A stretch of 61,756 nucleotides of DNA from Prevotella sp. (lineage in GTDB: Bacteria; Bacteroidota; Bacteroidia; Bacteroidales; Bacteroidaceae): NCBI GenBank assembly GCA_017960525.1, contig JAGCZA010000022.1, positions 1 through 61,756 of the forward strand, read 5' to 3'. The notes beneath the pieces were generated by a model that was given only the letters and a program-made list of their open reading frames with translations, searched no databases and had not been told where the DNA came from. Positions 25,301 through 33,458 of the stretch are shown here, in pieces (the first letter of the stretch is position 1; each line of letters opens with the position of its first letter). The position numbers were made by a program, and so were the translations under genes.

Positions 25301-28300
25301 ATGCTGTCGCGCTCACGGCTGTCGGCAGCACTTTCCAGCGCGTCGTCCAGATTCATATCAGTATCCAAGGGGTTGTACTTGGGACTGACAATCTGCTTGG
25401 AATATGAATAATAGAGCGGTGCATTGACTTTGGCCTTGTCGGGGAAGAACTTGCCCAACTCCAGACTGGCCGTGATGCTGTAACTCTTCTCGGTGTCGGT
25501 GCGCCGCTGTATCACGGTCTCCTCCAGTCCGCCGAAGCCGTCGCTCAAGTAGCGGCCAGAGACGTCTACACGGCCGATGTCGCTCAGTTGCAGGTTCATG
25601 GCGCCGCTGGCAGCCCATCCGCCCTCGGTCACGGCATCCTTCAATCTGAGTTCGTTCACCCAGACTTCGCCGCTCTTCAGGCTGTTGGAAAGGTTGCGCA
25701 CACCGATAATCATAGTCTTCACCTCGCCGAGCGACGGGTTACCCACGATAGAGATTTTGTTGTTGGGCTTGTCGGGGTCGTAGTCGCTGAACACCTGCGT
25801 ATAACTGGCGTTGCCCTCTGCACGGGCAATGTTGCGCTGCTTCTTCAGTTGGGTGAAGATATCAAGGTCGAGGTCGAGCATATTCTCCTCCGGCCACACC
25901 AACGGGCGGTCGCTGGGCACGTTCCAGCGGTAGTGGCCTTCGGGCGTGATTTTCAGCGGGATGAGGTACTCGTAATAGTTGTTCTTGTAGTCGCTGCCCA
26001 AACGGATAAAGACGGCCAACTGGTTGTCCTCCAACTGCGTGTTGTTTGGCACGAGGTAGTTGGCGTGGACAAACATCTGGAGACGCTTGTACTGGCGGAG
26101 GTCGAGATTGGTGTTCTTGTAGACGGCCTTAGACTCGTTCTGGCTCAGGTTCTTCACCACCAGACAGAGGGCCTGCTCGTTATTTTCGGTGAGTTGCGGC
26201 TGGTTGGGGTCGGTCACACGGGTGATGCCCGGCGGCAGCACGTAGGCCACGGGCTGGCGCTCAGTGTTCTCCTCCACGTTGACGGCACTCATCTCCAGCG
26301 TGCCCGTCTCGGCCCCTGCACCAGTCTGCAGATTCTGCTTGTACTGGCGCCAGGTGCCACGCACCAGGTCGAGCGAACCGAAGCGCAGCACGATGTCCTC
26401 CTCGAAGCCGGTGAGGAACATACGCATAAAGCGGATAGAAGTGAAGTCGCTGATGGAGCCTTCACGCTTCTGGTAGGCCGTGAGCGGGATGCGGTACTGG
26501 TACCAGCGCACGGTGATGCTGTCGCCGTTGCGCAGTTTGGCGGTATAGTCGCGATGGTCCACGATGTAACTCTTTTCCGACTTCTGCCCACGGTTGTAGG
26601 CCTGCAGTTCGTCGTCGCTGATGGGGATGCGGTACTGGTAGTAACGCTCATACTCGTTCAGGGTGTAGTCCTGGTTCAAGTCTTCCACATCGGGGCCAGT
26701 CTTGTAACTGGTGTCGTAACTTTCGTTCTGGTTGTCGCTGGCGGGCGAGTTTCCCTGCGGATTGTTGATGCGCTTGTAGCGGTCCATAATGCTCCTCTGC
26801 TCCGCGTCGAAGTCGCTACCACGGAAGTAGTGGTAGTTGTCGCCGGCGGGGTCGTTGCGCCAGACATTGAGCAGCGAGTCGTTCTGCACGATGGCGCTGA
26901 CGGAACTCAGCCAGTCGGCGTATGCGCCGTAAGTCTGCTCTTCCTGGTCGGTCAGGCCGTTCAGACCCACGTCCTGCAGTTCGCGCGAGCCGCTACTGGT
27001 GGCGAAAGCATACTGCTGGGTAGGCTTGACGGGAATCTTGCCCCATTGCGATGTTTCAAACGACGACGTGCCATCGACGGGCATAGCACTCTCGTCGACC
27101 TTCTTGCCGTCGCGCAACACATCCTCCGACACCTCGCCCAGGTTGATGTAGAGTTCGCCGGCGTGGCGCGAGGCAGTACCCTCCTTGCGGGTATAGATGA
27201 AGGGGTCGAGCATCCAGAACTCCACATACTCGATGTTGGCCTGCTCGAAGTCGGTGGTCTCCAGACGGCGCATCATGCCACCCCACTTCTGGGCGGGATT
27301 CATCAGCGTGCCGTCTGGGTTGAACTGCGTGGTCAGGTTGTAGGGGCCGCGCTCCTTGGGATAGTAGGCCAGATTGAGCACCGGCAGGGTCGAGACAGCT
27401 CCGTTGTACGACGACTGGTCACGATTGGGGTAGAGTTCGCGCACGTAGACCTCGCGCACATAGTGGTTCGACAGCTGCTCCAAGTCGCTCTTGATGTGGC
27501 CGGGCGTAAGACTGGAGGAGCGGCGGGTGAAGATGGGGTCGACGTTATACCAGGCGAGCAGGGCGCGGTCGTAGCCGCTGGCCACAGTAGTCTTGTCGCT
27601 GCTGTTGGGGAACATCGGGGGCACACTCGACAGCACCCACGCCTTCGGGTCGGAGACGTCGTACAGGTCCTTGGCGCTCTCGAAGTCGTCCAGATACGAG
27701 GCATTGTCCTGTGTGCCGCTGGCCTTGCCCGCAATGAGGTGGGCAAACTCGCCGGTGAGTGTCAGGGTGGAGGGCTGGGTGCAATGGAGCAGGGGCAGGC
27801 GGTCGAGCATATTGGTGAGCCACTGGCTCTGCTGCTTCCAGTTCAGGTTAAGCCCCCAGATAGTATTGTTCAGCGGCTCCTCGCCCATATTCACCTTGGT
27901 GGTGAGGGCCTGCTCTGAGAGGTGCATAAAGGTTCCCCCCAAGGTGAAGTTCTTGTTAAAGTTGTACTCCCAGTTCACGCCCAGCATCGTCTTTCGCTGC
28001 ATACCGTAGTTGGTGTTGTCCTCGTAGGATACGCTCACGTCGGTATGGGCGTCGAGGATGCTCTGGTTCAGGATGGTCACCTCGCCGGCCGAATAGTCCA
28101 CGCTATAGTCGCTGCCCTCCTGCAACTCCACGCCGCCGGCGACGACCTTCACAGAACCTCGCGGCACGTTGTAGGCGCCCAGCGAATAGGTGCTGCCGCT
28201 GCGGCCCTTGTACTGGCCGGTCATGATGAACTTGTCTTTCTCGGCATTCTGCTTGGCCACCGTCTTGGTCGAGTCGTAGAGTTGGTCGAAGCAGTACTTG

Positions 28301-30297
28301 TCGGCCAGATGGCCCATTCCCTTGCTTTCAAGAAAATTGCGCAGGTAGTCGCCGAAAGGCTCTGCCGAGGGCAGGAAGATGCGCCCGTTGGAAATGGTGT
28401 AGCCATTGACGAAGTCGAACTGGCCGTTGCTGTGGTTCTTGTTGTTGGCATCCAAGCGGTCCAGGTTCATCACCTTGAGCAGGGTGGTCTGCTTCAGGGC
28501 CTCCTCGGGCAGATAGGTGAGATAGGTGCCGGTGGTGTCGCTCTGGTACTTGATGTCGAGGCGGAACTTGTCTTTCTCCACGCTGGTGGCCAGGTAGTAG
28601 ACGTTCTTCATCATCAGGTCCCAGTTTCCTTGCTGGGGATTGTTCGACGTGTTCTTCAGCGACTTCACAAAGAGGCAGCGGTTGGCCTGGGTCACGTCGG
28701 TCGAGAACTCGCCTACCTGGTAGGTTTGGCCGCCGTAGGTGTACTCGAAGGCCACGGCCAGCACCTGGTCGGTCTGCAAGCCGGTCTTCAGCGACACATA
28801 GCCCAGGGCGGTGTTCACGGTGTACTCGCTGGAGTTGAGCAGACGTGCCGCCGAAAGTTTCTCGTAGTCCACGCCGCCGACGAGTTTGGTGTAGGTCTCC
28901 AACTCGGCCGTGACGCTCTCCATCGAGCGTGAGGCGGTGTCGATATGGGCCACCAGCGAAGTGTACTCCGTATTGGCCAGGTTGCTGGGCACGCTCATGC
29001 CCGTGGGTTTCCAGAAGTCGTTCTTGATGACCGCATTCTCGCCCAGGTCGCTGAAGGCCACGATATTACGGGTGTTCGACGTGGTGCTCGTCTTGTTGGT
29101 CATCCATATCTCCACGCGATTGATTTGTATGCCCGTGGTCACGTTGGGCAGGGTGCTCATGGCCCTGTCGTACTGCTGGCGGAAGAAGTGGGAGAGGAAG
29201 AAGTGGCGGTTCTCCTCGTAGTCGGCGGCGTTGATTTCAAAGGCCGTCGTCTGCGTGCCCCCACGCGACGAGACGCTCTTCGACGTGGATTTCTTCTGCG
29301 ACACCACCGTCTGGAGTTTCAGTTTGCCAAACTGCCAGTCGGTGCGTATGCCGAAGAGGCTGCTGGCACCGTGCACCAGCGAGTTGTTCGAGGGGAAGGT
29401 CACGTTGCCGGCCTCCACCAGTTTGATCATTTCGTCCTCCTTGCCGTCGTACTTCAGTTTCAGGTTCTTCGTGTCGAAGTCGAAGGTGGCATCGGTGTTG
29501 TAGTTCAGGTTCAGGTTCACCTTGTCGCCCACCTTGCCGTTCACCGAGAGGTTGATTTTCTCGTCGAAGTCGAAACTCGTGGTCTTGCGGTTGCGGATGG
29601 GTAGCGAGGGGTTCTCGATGTTCTTCAGCGTGGCGCCCACTTTCAGTTCGGCGCTTCCCTGCGTCTTCACACGTACGCCACCCGGGCCGAAAATCTTCTC
29701 AGCCGGACCCAGGTCGAACTGCATATCGGAGAAATCGAACTTGTTCTCGCCCTTGGTTTTCACATTCTCAGCATCCTTCTCGCGGAAGAACTGGTAGCGG
29801 GCGCGCCGCTCGCTCCACTTCATATATTCCTCGGGCGACATCACGATAGGGGCATTCAGGTAGCCCTCGCCCATTTTCGAGCCAATGTAATAGACACCTA
29901 ATGAGTCATCGTAGACAGCCTCCTGCTTGATGTTCTCAGGCATCTTCAGGTCGAGCGCGCTGGAGTCCAGGTCGTGGGTGAGCACAGGGGCCGTGGGCTG
30001 GATGCGCCAGCGGGCGTTGAGCAGCGAGTCGGGGATGCTTTCGTCCACCACCGTGAGCGCCTTGGGCTGGGCCTTCGGCGTGGCGCGCCGCGTCCGCGTC
30101 GAGTCGGCCTGAGCACCCCCAGCGACACCGCGACGGGCAGCCGGACCACTACGCTCACCACCCGCCGCACCACCGGCACGGCGCGACTCGGCACCACGGG
30201 GCTGGCCGCTACCCGTGCGCGTCTTGTCGTCTTGCGGGGGCATGGCCAGGGCGGTAATGCCCAGCAATAATATAAATATGTACGCGAAGCGTTTCAT
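22315..30297 (-). CDS. sprA: T9SS outer membrane translocon SprA (Sov)
   Basis: The 2660-residue protein is among the largest barrels known; family members are about 2400-2500 residues. SprA forms the 36-strand outer-membrane translocon of the type IX secretion system. A signal peptide (FAYIFILLLGITALAM) is followed by an Arg/Gly-rich low-complexity linker (~22-75), then SprA_N regions beginning near YDDSLGVYYIGSKMGEGYLN, and repeated beta strands to the end (FGFSMKFALTR). Inserts enlarge it: KDQKSQKNQKSQ (~1762), DDKKKAQEKKAQEKKAKG (~1990) and a degenerate ADSIVADSIVVDSL repeat (~2085-2115). No clear TAnnTTTG promoter was found just upstream. Confidence 0.95.
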   Translation of the reverse strand: MKRFAYIFILLLGITALAMPPQDDKTRTGSGQPRGAESRRAGGAAGGERSGPAARRGVAGGAQADSTRTRRATPKAQPKALTVVDESIPDSLLNARWRIQPTAPVLTHDLDSSALDLKMPENIKQEAVYDDSLGVYYIGSKMGEGYLNAPIVMSPEEYMKWSERRARYQFFREKDAENVKTKGENKFDFSDMQFDLGPAEKIFGPGGVRVKTQGSAELKVGATLKNIENPSLPIRNRKTTSFDFDEKINLSVNGKVGDKVNLNLNYNTDATFDFDTKNLKLKYDGKEDEMIKLVEAGNVTFPSNNSLVHGASSLFGIRTDWQFGKLKLQTVVSQKKSTSKSVSSRGGTQTTAFEINAADYEENRHFFLSHFFRQQYDRAMSTLPNVTTGIQINRVEIWMTNKTSTTSNTRNIVAFSDLGENAVIKNDFWKPTGMSVPSNLANTEYTSLVAHIDTASRSMESVTAELETYTKLVGGVDYEKLSAARLLNSSEYTVNTALGYVSLKTGLQTDQVLAVAFEYTYGGQTYQVGEFSTDVTQANRCLFVKSLKNTSNNPQQGNWDLMMKNVYYLATSVEKDKFRLDIKYQSDTTGTYLTYLPEEALKQTTLLKVMNLDRLDANNKNHSNGQFDFVNGYTISNGRIFLPSAEPFGDYLRNFLESKGMGHLADKYCFDQLYDSTKTVAKQNAEKDKFIMTGQYKGRSGSTYSLGAYNVPRGSVKVVAGGVELQEGSDYSVDYSAGEVTILNQSILDAHTDVSVSYEDNTNYGMQRKTMLGVNWEYNFNKNFTLGGTFMHLSEQALTTKVNMGEEPLNNTIWGLNLNWKQQSQWLTNMLDRLPLLHCTQPSTLTLTGEFAHLIAGKASGTQDNASYLDDFESAKDLYDVSDPKAWVLSSVPPMFPNSSDKTTVASGYDRALLAWYNVDPIFTRRSSSLTPGHIKSDLEQLSNHYVREVYVRELYPNRDQSSYNGAVSTLPVLNLAYYPKERGPYNLTTQFNPDGTLMNPAQKWGGMMRRLETTDFEQANIEYVEFWMLDPFIYTRKEGTASRHAGELYINLGEVSEDVLRDGKKVDESAMPVDGTSSFETSQWGKIPVKPTQQYAFATSSGSRELQDVGLNGLTDQEEQTYGAYADWLSSVSAIVQNDSLLNVWRNDPAGDNYHYFRGSDFDAEQRSIMDRYKRINNPQGNSPASDNQNESYDTSYKTGPDVEDLNQDYTLNEYERYYQYRIPISDDELQAYNRGQKSEKSYIVDHRDYTAKLRNGDSITVRWYQYRIPLTAYQKREGSISDFTSIRFMRMFLTGFEEDIVLRFGSLDLVRGTWRQYKQNLQTGAGAETGTLEMSAVNVEENTERQPVAYVLPPGITRVTDPNQPQLTENNEQALCLVVKNLSQNESKAVYKNTNLDLRQYKRLQMFVHANYLVPNNTQLEDNQLAVFIRLGSDYKNNYYEYLIPLKITPEGHYRWNVPSDRPLVWPEENMLDLDLDIFTQLKKQRNIARAEGNASYTQVFSDYDPDKPNNKISIVGNPSLGEVKTMIIGVRNLSNSLKSGEVWVNELRLKDAVTEGGWAASGAMNLQLSDIGRVDVSGRYLSDGFGGLEETVIQRRTDTEKSYSITASLELGKFFPDKAKVNAPLYYSYSKQIVSPKYNPLDTDMNLDDALESAADSRERDSIESIAVSKRITSNFSLSNVRVDIKNKKHPLPIDPANFSFSYSHSHSHNTGETTIYENRDEWRGALNYSYSPVYKTWEPFNKTQKGQKADKDQKSQKNQKSQSSQKSQSKWAQFPKAIGINYLPQSISFSSEWQRSYYELQERDLENTEDPNLPLTFSEQFLWNREFSLRWDFTKNLHMNFQSATHAEIEEPYTPINKDLYPDQYTAWKDSVWTSLRHWGTPLDYRQSFSASYQVPLDKTPIFDWVKADAKYSSSYSWLRGTELEDGTSLGNTISNNRSVDINGAFNMETLYNHIPFLKKTNERFKKQTNNNNIKDDKKKAQEKKAQEKKAKGADDKASALEGKAAEKEKAELPKNKNTFQQEITLTPDTVIEVQHGKKSKRLLISAKNKDGKAVQLKWKAIDENKIKVWLPKEKTKKPKRAKAVPADSIVADSIVVDSLLAGALPPDSIAADSLNLGKNVANRGKGRIQRMRPKDKDALKPQSPADDNQIALKLSVTPKEPLENQWWYNPAQQAARFLMMVRSVNVTYRNQRSMSLPGFMPTVGDMFGQRTGSVMAPGLDFAFGFTGDSYIDKAMDNGWLLSSSGSDSTRTVTTTSASSQATEDLQIRATLEPVRDLKIDLTATRTTNQSRTVQFVYEGMPTTYGGTFTMTTISLRSALEGMGDANNGYHSASFDRFCANVNGFRDRVQAQYPTQGEGRFAGANQVDPYSADVLVPAFLDTYTLGAGGSLDIFPAITRLLPNWTLRYSGLSKLPWFRDHFKSVNINHSYKSVYSVGSYASYSSWVEYMGDLGFVQAADGSYSPSSRFNISTVSINEAFSPLLGLDVTLNNNLTAKVEYKTTRVLNLSMTSVQINEALSKDWVVGLGYKISNFNIFGSGSRKAKGSKKGGNKDDSQTKNGSKNNSKGGINRDLNTRIDISFRKQASITRDIATGVSSASSGNSALKISFSADYTLSRFLTLTAYYDRQTNTPLLSASSYPTTTQDFGFSMKFALTR

Positions 30298-30445
30298 TAT
30301 TTACAACATTATAATTAACGCGCCATCGCCCCGTTTTATTGCACGTAGCCCGCTTTTTAGGCCAGATAGGCTGTCGGAGCCAGAAGGTGGGTGCCGATGA
30401 AAAAGATGCGGAGATGGCAAAATGGCCATTAGGGCGGTTCAGAAG

Positions 30446-30504
30446 TTTGGACGAACCAAAGTCATAGTTTGGACGGAGCAAACTGGTAGTTTGGACGAAC
30501 CAAA
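30446..30504 (+). repeat. 22-bp periodic array C (TTTGGACGAACCAAA)
   Basis: The copies are at 30446-30460, 30468-30482 (TTTGGACGGAGCAAA, two changes) and 30490-30504, with spacers GTCATAG and CTGGTAG and a period of 22. The first spacer with its flanks forms near-perfect CCAAA..TTTGG arms as well, so hairpins could form in two registers. It lies about 150 bp upstream of sprA and 126 bp before the rightward promoter. Confidence 0.9.
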
Positions 30505-30629
30505 CTTTGGGGCTTGATTTTCACGATTTACAGGCACGAATTCCTGCAAAACACATCTTTTCAATTACCCCGATTCTTTGACTTTCATCAAAAATAGTGG
30601 CTGTTTCCGCACACAATGGGCAAAATCCT

Positions 30630-30660
30630 TTTGGTGGGAACAAAAACCGCCGTACCTTTG
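30630..30660 (+). promoter_or_regulatory. Promoter of the small secreted protein gene
   Basis: TTTG at 30630-30633 (in TTTTGGTGGG) and TACCTTTG at 30653-30660 are 19 bases apart, a full Bacteroidetes consensus. Confidence 0.8.
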
Positions 30661-30692
30661 CACCGTCGAAAGGAACAAAAACCCTGACGACT

Positions 30693-30792
30693 AAGGATAA
30701 CACAATTATTAAAGTAGGAGCGGCCTGCTCTCACAAAATTAAAAAAATAAAATAATAAAAAGGATAACACAAAACACAAATGCGGGCCGCTC
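30693..30792 (+). promoter_or_regulatory. Repeat-rich 5' leader
   Basis: A 13-base direct repeat AAGGATAACACAA is at 30693-30705 and 30760-30772. An inverted pair GAGCGGCC (30718-30725) / GGCCGCTC (30785-30792) encloses an A-rich stretch. Together they fill the ~155-nt leader between promoter and ATG and could form a long-range stem upstream of the start. The function is unknown. Confidence 0.55.
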
Positions 30793-30820
30793 TGAGTAAA
30801 GAAGAGAAAGGAAAAAAAGT

Positions 30821-31180
30821 ATGAAAAAGATTGTTTTGATGGTAGCAGCCATGATGACGATGACCATGAGCTTCGCCGAAAACGAGAACAACAGCGCCGT
30901 GAAGAGCGTGGAGGCCTACAACATGAACATCAACATGCGCAAACTGGCAGTCACCCTCGGTCTGAATTACGACCAGATGGAGGCCGTGGAGGACATACAC
31001 CGTCAGTTCAGCAATGAAATGATGATGGCGGCCGCAGCTGAAGGTGAAGAGCGCGACACGCTGGTGGACAATGCCGTGAAGAAGGACATCCGCTACATGC
31101 ACTACGTGCTCAACGACAAGCAGTACCACACCTACCTGATGCTGCTCAACGCCACCCTCCAAAACCGTGGCCTGAAATAA
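30821..31180 (+). CDS. Small secreted Met-rich protein, unknown
   Basis: The 119-residue protein has a signal peptide (MKKIVLMVAAMMTMTMSFA) and a mature helical domain of ~100 residues (MRKLAVTLGLNYDQMEAVED ... IRYMHYVLNDKQYHTYLMLL). It is methionine-rich and probably periplasmic. It resembles small conserved Bacteroidales proteins of unknown function. It has its own strong promoter, a long leader and a strong terminator, so it is probably abundantly expressed as a single gene. Confidence 0.82.
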   Translation: MKKIVLMVAAMMTMTMSFAENENNSAVKSVEAYNMNINMRKLAVTLGLNYDQMEAVEDIHRQFSNEMMMAAAAEGEERDTLVDNAVKKDIRYMHYVLNDKQYHTYLMLLNATLQNRGLK

Positions 31181-31208
31181 GAAATCATTTGAATGTCCAA
31201 AATTAGCC

Positions 31209-31245
31209 GTGGGGCTTCCCTGAGAGGGGAGGCCCCACATTTTTT
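31209..31245 (+). terminator. Intrinsic terminator
   Basis: GTGGGGC...GCCCCAC arms (31209 to 31238) with an inner CCC/GGG pairing are followed by ATTTTTT. The hairpin lies 29 bases after the stop at 31180. Confidence 0.9.
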
Positions 31246-31372
31246 CGGCCCATTGTTCGGTTCCCGCTGCCCTGTTCATCCACTCAAGCCCGTTTTCGAT
31301 GAAAAAAGACTTCCATAAGAAACTTTTTCGACCACAACGCAACATATTTCATAAAAATGTCGTACCTTTGCA

Positions 31373-31380
31373 ATCAAAGA
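31373..31380 (+). promoter_or_regulatory. -7 promoter element of the restriction-modification operon
   Basis: TACCTTTG ends only 7 bases before the methyltransferase ATG at 31388. Transcription would then start about 2-4 nt before the ATG, giving a nearly leaderless mRNA. No good -33 TTTG is seen. Confidence 0.55.
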
Positions 31381-31387
31381 AACAAAA

Positions 31388-32569
31388 ATGACAAGACAAC
31401 TGACACATATCGATTGTTTTGCTGGCCCCGGCGGTATCTGTACGGGGCTACATGCAGCTGGGATGAAAACGTTGATTGCCATTGAGTTTATTAAGAGCTG
31501 CTGCGATACTTACAAAGCAAACCATCCGGAAGTGCATGTGATTCATTCCGATATCCGAAAGGTGACAGAAAAGCAAATCATACCGTATGTTCCTGAGGAT
31601 GGTGTTGACTTGGTGACATCAGGTATGCCTTGCGAGACTTTTTCAACAGCAGGCAACACCTCTCGTTCATTCTATGACGACCGGCAGTTCTTGTTTCGCG
31701 AAGGAATACGCATTGCGAAAATCAGCAATGCGAAAATGATTCTATTTGAGAACGTGCCAGCCATCACGTCAAAGAAAGCTGCGAAGGACTCCAATCAGCT
31801 GATAGTAGATGTTCTGAAGAAGGAGTTGAAGGAGGCTGGATATGAGAACTTCATAGAGGTAATCCTTGATTCCACAAAGTTCGGTGTGCCGCAGAAGCGC
31901 AACCGTTTTTTCATTCTTGCCTGCCGCTTTCCTGATTGGTGGTTGCAGGCTCCTGAACAGCACCACCGTCCTATCGGCGTGGGCGATGCGCTGGCAGGTC
32001 TGCCCAACGTAATTGCCAACAGCGGCATTGAGGGAACTGAATATACGGATATTCATTCGGACTATGAGCGATTGATGCGCGATGATTTTTTCTGGAAGCG
32101 TGAAAGGCTGGCAAAGGCCCAAATCACGAACCACATGCCAATGAAGCATCGGGATTGCACGTTGAAACGGTTTGCCCTTTTGAAGCCTGGAGAGAGCCTG
32201 AAGACGCTATTCGACAGATATACAGGCGATGAACGGGAGAAACTTCAGTCCGAAAGGATTCTACCGAAGAAGATGTTCATTAAACGAAATTATCGACTGA
32301 AAGCCACAGAGCCGTCGCCCACTGTGACGAGCCATTGCCTTGACGAGTTCGTGCACCCCCAATACGACCGTGCACTGACTGTCCGTGAATGTGCCCGTCT
32401 TCAGTCGTTCCCTGATTCATACGATTTCGTCGGTGGCCCGTATATTGTGCCTCACATCGACCGTACCGTACAGGACAAGTACGAGCAGATAGGCGATGCT
32501 GTTCCGCCACTACTGGCATACGCTTGGGGCGAGCAAATCAATCGACTTTTTGAAATCAACGAGAAATGA
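31388..32569 (+). CDS. DNA (cytosine-5-)-methyltransferase
   Basis: The 393-residue m5C methyltransferase has the family motifs in order: motif I HIDCFAGPGGICTGL, motif IV GMPCETFS with the catalytic Cys (~80), motif VI FENVPAI, motif VIII QKRNRFF, a variable target-recognition region (~185-300), then motif IX/X (ECARLQSFPD and IGDAVPPLLA). It protects host DNA for the endonuclease encoded next (ATGA overlap at 32566). The pair is more AT-rich than its neighbours, suggesting horizontal acquisition. The recognition sequence is not directly readable. Confidence 0.94.
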   Translation: MTRQLTHIDCFAGPGGICTGLHAAGMKTLIAIEFIKSCCDTYKANHPEVHVIHSDIRKVTEKQIIPYVPEDGVDLVTSGMPCETFSTAGNTSRSFYDDRQFLFREGIRIAKISNAKMILFENVPAITSKKAAKDSNQLIVDVLKKELKEAGYENFIEVILDSTKFGVPQKRNRFFILACRFPDWWLQAPEQHHRPIGVGDALAGLPNVIANSGIEGTEYTDIHSDYERLMRDDFFWKRERLAKAQITNHMPMKHRDCTLKRFALLKPGESLKTLFDRYTGDEREKLQSERILPKKMFIKRNYRLKATEPSPTVTSHCLDEFVHPQYDRALTVRECARLQSFPDSYDFVGGPYIVPHIDRTVQDKYEQIGDAVPPLLAYAWGEQINRLFEINEK

Positions 32570-33429
32570 AAAACGATTATTACAAGTTTTGCCTGAATGC
32601 TTACAGGAATGAGTACACGCGAAGCCTTCGGATACAGATTAAGGATTATAAAGGCCGGGAAGTGCCAGACAATAAGATGGATGACTTCGACCGCGAGGCA
32701 CAGAAGTCGGCCATCCGCATTGCAATCACTAAAGCTTTGCAGGAATTTCCAAATGAACCCGTAGCCGAGTTGTGGAGAGCCATCTATAGGGCGTACCTAT
32801 TCCGCAAATCAGGTATCTCTGATTTGGAAACCATAAACAAAGTCATCAGCGCAGACCAGAGCTGGAAGAAATCAAGCGGCCACGCATTCGAGGAAATGGT
32901 GAAAGAGCTGGCATCGCTGGCACTTCACGGAACTGGCGTGGAGGTGATTCTGCAACGCGACCTGAATACACTGATCAAAGCCGACGAACTAGCAAACGAA
33001 CCACGTGACATCAGCTGGCTGCGTGAGCAAATCAAGGCCAACATATTCGATTTGTACTTCATCTTGAATATCAATGGGAAGAAGTATTGCTTCGGCTGTG
33101 TCCAAGCAAAGACTAGCATCCGCGACCGTGTTACCCGTGACCGCGAGCCGTCCATCCATGCTATGCAGTCGTTCTTCTGGAGCGTCGTATTCGTACTTGA
33201 TGGAGATTTCCTCCGCCTGCCTAAGTTCGTAAGTATGATAAACGGCGGTTCTGAAGAGTTCCGAGAAAATGGCTGCCACGGTATGTATGTGCTTTCAGCC
33301 AAGCAGCAGCGCGACCGTATCTATCCACTGACGATGGACTTTAACATCTTCAAATCGCACACGCTTCAGGCCGCCGAGCAATGGCAGAAGCGACGCCAGT
33401 GGTTCGACAGAAACTGGAAAGCGGAATAG
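32566..33429 (+). CDS. Type II restriction endonuclease, BsaWI/CCGG-like
   Basis: The 287-residue protein is translationally coupled to the methyltransferase. SWKKSSGHAFEEMVKELA resembles the KSSG..FE helix of CCGG-family enzymes (BsaWI, Bse634I type). The stretch IFDLYFILNINGKKYCFGCV, followed by QAKTSIRDRV, could supply Asp and Lys of a PD-(D/E)XK-like site. Family placement is from pattern recognition and is uncertain; the endonuclease role is strongly supported by coupling to a cytosine methyltransferase. A WCCGGW-like site would be a testable guess. Confidence 0.75.
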   Translation: MKNDYYKFCLNAYRNEYTRSLRIQIKDYKGREVPDNKMDDFDREAQKSAIRIAITKALQEFPNEPVAELWRAIYRAYLFRKSGISDLETINKVISADQSWKKSSGHAFEEMVKELASLALHGTGVEVILQRDLNTLIKADELANEPRDISWLREQIKANIFDLYFILNINGKKYCFGCVQAKTSIRDRVTRDREPSIHAMQSFFWSVVFVLDGDFLRLPKFVSMINGGSEEFRENGCHGMYVLSAKQQRDRIYPLTMDFNIFKSHTLQAAEQWQKRRQWFDRNWKAE

Positions 33430-33458
33430 AAATAAAAGTCCAAACTGATACTCCCAAA

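Larger units (their letters stand above)
30298..30820. other. Divergent spacer between sprA and a small secreted protein gene
   Basis: The 523-bp region holds array C (30446-30504), a strong rightward promoter (30630-30660) and a ~155-nt leader with direct and inverted repeats. No coding sequence or tRNA is apparent, and no recognisable leftward promoter for sprA was seen. Confidence 0.6.

Noticed and set aside
25588-27918. 776-codon plus-strand open frame opposite sprA
   Set aside because: It is a shadow of sprA codon bias. The protein is rich in Val/Gly/His/Leu without domains, and the sense strand encodes clear SprA.
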